From the NCBI GenBank assembly GCA_943704525.1, contig CALSCQ010002413.1:1-11584 (forward strand): a stretch of DNA of 11,584 nucleotides. The letters run 5' to 3'. Below, in pieces: positions 8,738 to 11,584 of the stretch. Position 1 is the first letter of the stretch, and each line of letters starts with the position of its first letter. Source of the DNA: Pigoraptor vietnamica. Taxonomy: Eukaryota > Opisthokonta > Filasterea. The position numbers and the translations under genes were made by a program. A model generated the notes under the pieces. It was not told the origin of the DNA. It was given only the letters and a program-made list of their open reading frames with translations, and did not search any database.

Positions 8738-9297
8738 TTAGCCGCCGTGGAGCGTGGAACAGTGAACACGACCGTGTCGCCGTCCCCGAGTTTGCACGCG
8801 AGTTCTGACCCGGCGAGCAGCTCCCCGTCCGTGTCGTTCATGAGCACCAGAATGCCAGGCCGTCTGCACACACACATCAGTGGCCAAGCAGTAATGAGGC
8901 AGCAAGGGTGCTTACGGCACCGGCCGTAGACTGACATCAGGCACGCATCAAGAGAGACGGGTCAGAAGCACACACGCACTAACACATGACAGCACTCATA
9001 CACAGAGCACTGAAGCTCAGCGGTGCATGAATTGCATTAACGCCCAACAACAGCCGCAATGCACCCACACTGTGTCGCCCCGAGTGGAGAAAGAGCTCCG
9101 GCGGCCGCTAGCGCTCCTTCACCATGGGGCCCCTCGGCATCCGGGGTGCGCAAGGACTGATCCCCCACAATCCACGAACGCGCACTGTCGAGCGTGACTT
9201 CGCGCCACTTGTCGCCGCCAAAGAGCGCCTCGACGCCGCCCCTGTCGTGTGAATGGTTGAGCACAGTGAGCTGCCGGCGCGGCCAGTGTGGGTGCAT
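8738..9297 (-). pseudogene. URM1: URM1-like ubiquitin-related modifier, several frame breaks
   Basis: URM1 is the ubiquitin-like sulphur carrier for tRNA uridine thiolation; its C-terminal Gly-Gly is essential in the known family. The second exon (8738-8863) reads RPGILVLMNDTD-GELL, then LGDGDTVVFT, matching the URM1 signature. STLHGG plus TAA (8738-8758) follows immediately but in another frame, two bases (8759-8760) too far. The first exon (9069-9297) has RGGVEALFGGDKWREVTL in frame with ATG 9297. VKER and PELFLHSG follow in a second frame with a TAG (9108-9110) between them, then DTV in a third frame at the donor GTGGGT. The donor phase and GCAG acceptor give DTVRPG correctly across the 205-base intron (8864-9068). 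The tryptophan usual in NDxDWEL is absent. It is either a decayed copy or a stretch of indel errors. Confidence 0.75.
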
Positions 9298-9679
9298 CAG
9301 CTATGTTCCACAAGCGCACCGAACCGGACACTGACGGCGGTGCACGGCACGCACCGGCTGATGTCGTTACGCAGCGAATCACACGCACCCGAACTCAATC
9401 TTCAACCGCATGTTGGCGCGTCCGTCGCATGCGCGCACATTGCCCGGCCGTTTGGGCAAGCGGGTCGTTTTACATCGGTTCGTGTTGTTACGATGTTGTC
9501 GCGTGCGCTAGCTCTCACGTGCCCTCACGTGCGACGGCTCGCACCAGCAATCTCCATACGGGGTAGTGTTAGCGTGAACCATACGGGGTGGAATCCCGAA
9601 CAGGGATGAAGTTCGCCCCGTTGCATCCATCGTACCGTCGAAAGGGAGGACTGTCCAACATTGTAGGACGTTACGACAA
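9298..9679. other. divergent intergenic region between URM1-like locus and SAM gene
   Basis: Both flanking loci read outward from this 382-base gap, so it should hold both promoters. Two CACGTG motifs lie 10 bases apart at 9516-9521 and 9526-9531, about 150 bases before the SAM gene's ATG. No clear TATA box is visible. Open frames here show no protein family and look like chance. Confidence 0.4.
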
Positions 9680-10260
9680 ATGGCGTACCAAACGCCATCG
9701 GAGCAGGAAGTGACGCGCCTCGTGCGTGGCGCTCCTTTTGCAGCAGCGCTCGCGGATTTCCTCGCACGCAAGGGCACCCCCCTGTCGCAGTGGCCTGTGG
9801 CGACGGTGAAGGAGTGGGCCGCCATAGTGCTTTCTGATCCTGACCGCCAGGACGAGCTGGAGAAGTTCAACCAACTCAAACTCGACGGCGCGAATTTGTC
9901 GACGGTGGCGATGGATTTTCTTATGACGATGGGATTTTCCTATGGCGCAGCCGACTGCGTTGTGAGTGCGATAGGAGGTGTGTTGCTGCGCGCCGTGCGG
10001 CATTGTTTGAATTGCTGAGACTACTCGGTTGGTTGCACTTCGTCCGCTGGACTCCGCGTCTGACGTTCATGCCGGCCTTGCAGCGACGATGGGCCTGGCG
10101 ACCGGCAGTGAGTGACCCTTGTATTCCCTTGATCTGGGCCGTTGCTTGTCTGCATTCGAGTGCAGCGTTGTCCTGTGGTGTCGTCAGTGCGCGCATCAGG
10201 TGTATTAGTGGGTTCGAGTCCCTGTTTGTCTTTAGAGTCCCCTGTTGTGCCTGCGCGTGC

Positions 10261-10322
<62 letters not shown>

Positions 10323-11584
10323 CTGTGTGCCTGTGTGCCTGTGTGCCGTGAGTTTAAATCGTTAACTGAACGGCGAAGTGCGTCTCTGTGTCTGCTTGAG
10401 GCTGTTCTTTTTTTCTGACCTTGCTTCCGTAGTCTCTATTCTCTGCTTTGCGCTTACGCCACTGGCGTTTGTGTTTTGCGGTTGTGAGTGGATGGTGTAC
10501 GTAGATTGCGTCTTTGTGTCACGGTGATGTATCAGCGTCGGTGCGCCAGTGCTGCGCCGTCTTGTATTTGTTCCCAGCCCTCCGCTGAAATTGCGTCCCC
10601 ATCTTTGTTTCTTTCAGCGGCCGCGAACAGTGCGGGTGCGTCGACCGCCGGTGAGTCCATCCCCCTTTTCTTGATTCCCTTGTTTGTGTGGTCGCACGTC
10701 AGTGTGTGCGGTCGTTTTTTCCCTTGTGACGGTGGCTTTTGTGCGGCCGTTTGCGTGCGCTGCGTCTTTGTCTCTTTGTCTCTGCTGTGCGCTGCGTCTT
10801 TGTCTCTTTGTCTCTGTTGTGCGCTGTGTCGTTGTCTCTGCTGTGCGCTGTGTCTTTGTCTCTGCTGTGCGCTGCGTCTTTGTCTCTTTGTCTCTGCGTC
10901 TTTGTCTCTGCTGTGCGCTGTGTCTTTGTCTGCTGTGCGCTGTGTCTTTGTCTCTGCTGTGCGCTGTGTCTTTGTCTGCTGTGCGCTGTGTCTTTGACTC
11001 TGCTGTGCGCTGTGTCTTTGTCTCTGCTGTGCGCTGTGTCTTTGTCTGATGTGCGCTGTGTCTTTGTCTGAGTCTGATGTGCGCTGTGTCTTTGTCTCTG
11101 TTGTGCGCTGTGTATTTGTCTCTGCTGTGTGATGCGTCTTTGTCTTTGCTGTACGCTGCGTCTTTGTCTCTGCTGTGTGATGCGTCTTTGTCTTTGCTGT
11201 ACGCTGTGTCTTTGTCTCTTTGTCTCTTTGTCTCTGTGATGCGTCTTTGTCTTTGCTGTACGCTGTGTCTTTGTCTCTTTGTCTCTGCTGTGCGATGCGT
11301 CTTTGTCTCTGATGTGTCTTTGTCTTTGTCTCTGGTGTGTCTTTGTCTCTGTGTCGTTGTGTGATGTGTCGTTGCGGGATGTGTGGAGCTGCTCGTCGCA
11401 TGTAGTGTTTTGCGAGTTTTGACGGATGTCCCTACGTCTGCTTTACGCATATCCTGCGTCCTTTTTACTTAAAGGATTTAAACGACGATATGACGGCTCT
11501 CCCTGCGCCGACGAGCTGCCTGCGAAGAAGACAAAGGTTGACCTAGTTTCCCTTGGCGATACTGAAGGCACGTTCATTTTCTCA
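9680..11584 (+). CDS. SAM-domain protein, 5' part (gene leaves the window)
   Basis: Model exons: 9680-9977, 10084-10107, 10618-10650, 11475-11584 (open at the window end). The start ACAAATGGCG is a good eukaryotic context. Residues about 36-98 resemble a sterile alpha motif: SQWPVATVKEW opens it, KFNQLKLDGANLSTVAMDFL is the central IDG-like turn, and MGFSYGAADCVVSAI forms the last helix. SAM domains mediate protein or RNA contacts. Donor GTGTGT at 9978 is chosen over GTGAGT at 9962 because it keeps the final helix and gives phase 1. All three introns (106, 510, 824 bases) are then phase 1 with no stops, and the two mini-exons encode an Ala/Gly/Ser/Thr-rich linker (ATMGLATG, TAANSAGASTAG). The last exon (FKRRYDGSPCADELPAKKTK) has an AAAG acceptor, the weakest junction. 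Alternatively a separate gene starts at ATG 11426. Confidence 0.65.
10263..10346 (+). repeat. (GT)29 microsatellite with GCCTGTGT tail, in SAM-gene intron 2
   Basis: A pure 29-copy GT run spans 10263-10320, followed by about three GCCTGTGT-like units. It lies inside the proposed intron 10108-10617. The purity suggests recent slippage and probable length polymorphism. Confidence 0.97.
10753..11378 (+). repeat. minisatellite, ~24-base unit, in SAM-gene intron 3
   Basis: Roughly twenty or more degenerate units are built from the hexamers TCTTTG, TCTCTG, CTGTGC and GCTGTG. Shorter units lack CT, and late units carry TGTGATG or TGTACGCTG. The plus strand is almost free of A throughout. Because the main unit is a multiple of three and lacks stops, long low-complexity frames open on both strands. 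These are not evidence of genes. The array lies wholly inside the proposed intron 10651-11474. Confidence 0.95.

Noticed and set aside
9099-9130. Adjacent NotI, NheI, NcoI and ApaI-like sites, looking like a cloning polylinker with CACCATGG
   Set aside because: The bases lie within the URM1-like exon and encode VKER and PELF on the minus strand. Flanking sequence is genomic on both sides, so vector contamination is unlikely.
10205-10225. tRNA-like T-loop GGTTCGAGTCC
   Set aside because: Only about three base pairs form in the T stem, and no matching D arm, anticodon arm or acceptor stem lies upstream. It sits within a SAM-gene intron.
10532-11450. Two minus-strand frames of 278-289 codons and several plus-strand frames through the minisatellite (QRQRHSAQ-like, LSLLCAVSL-like)
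   Set aside because: The main 24-base unit is divisible by three and lacks stops, so all frames open automatically. The peptides are pure repeat translation, and the array lies within a proposed intron.

Overview
The window is nuclear DNA of a eukaryote, most likely a GC-rich, intron-dense unicellular one. Reasons: a seven-exon UFD1 gene with exact GT-AG junctions, eukaryote-only families (UFD1, MYND finger, URM1-like, SAM), many microsatellites, and no bacterial signals such as Shine-Dalgarno-led operons. I cannot name the lineage. Introns run from about 40 to about 820 bases. Donors favour G at +3 (GTGCGT, GTGTGY, GTGGGT, GTGAGT) and acceptors mostly end in YGCAG or ACAG.

Layout. 1-460: CT, CA and TGTC microsatellites with a degenerate 55-bp duplicated segment. 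598-1250: copy 1 of a dispersed coding-like repeat, next to a weak minus-strand coding signal. 1761-3600 (minus): complete UFD1, 342 residues, the firmest call. 3889-4108: copy 2 of the dispersed repeat, carrying indels. 4429-5289 (plus): small gene ending in a canonical MYND zinc finger. 5484-8224 (minus): long helical protein of unknown function, multi-exon, 5' end unresolved, convergent with the MYND gene across a G-quadruplex motif. 8738-9297 (minus): URM1-like locus with several frame breaks, read as a pseudogene unless the assembly is wrong. 9680-11584+ (plus): SAM-domain gene leaving the window; its introns hold a (GT)29 microsatellite and a ~620-bp minisatellite.

There is no operon and no single pathway. 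UFD1 works with Npl4 and p97/Cdc48 in ubiquitin-dependent extraction. URM1 is normally a ubiquitin-like sulphur carrier for tRNA thiolation. The other genes have no visible link to these.

I found no clearly new system. The most interesting points are the broken URM1 locus (two extra bases just before its terminal Gly-Gly), the dispersed repeat whose substitutions favour third codon positions, the A-poor intronic minisatellite beside two phase-symmetric mini-exons, and a strong excess of CACGTG. All gene models were joined by eye and, UFD1 apart, need transcript data.
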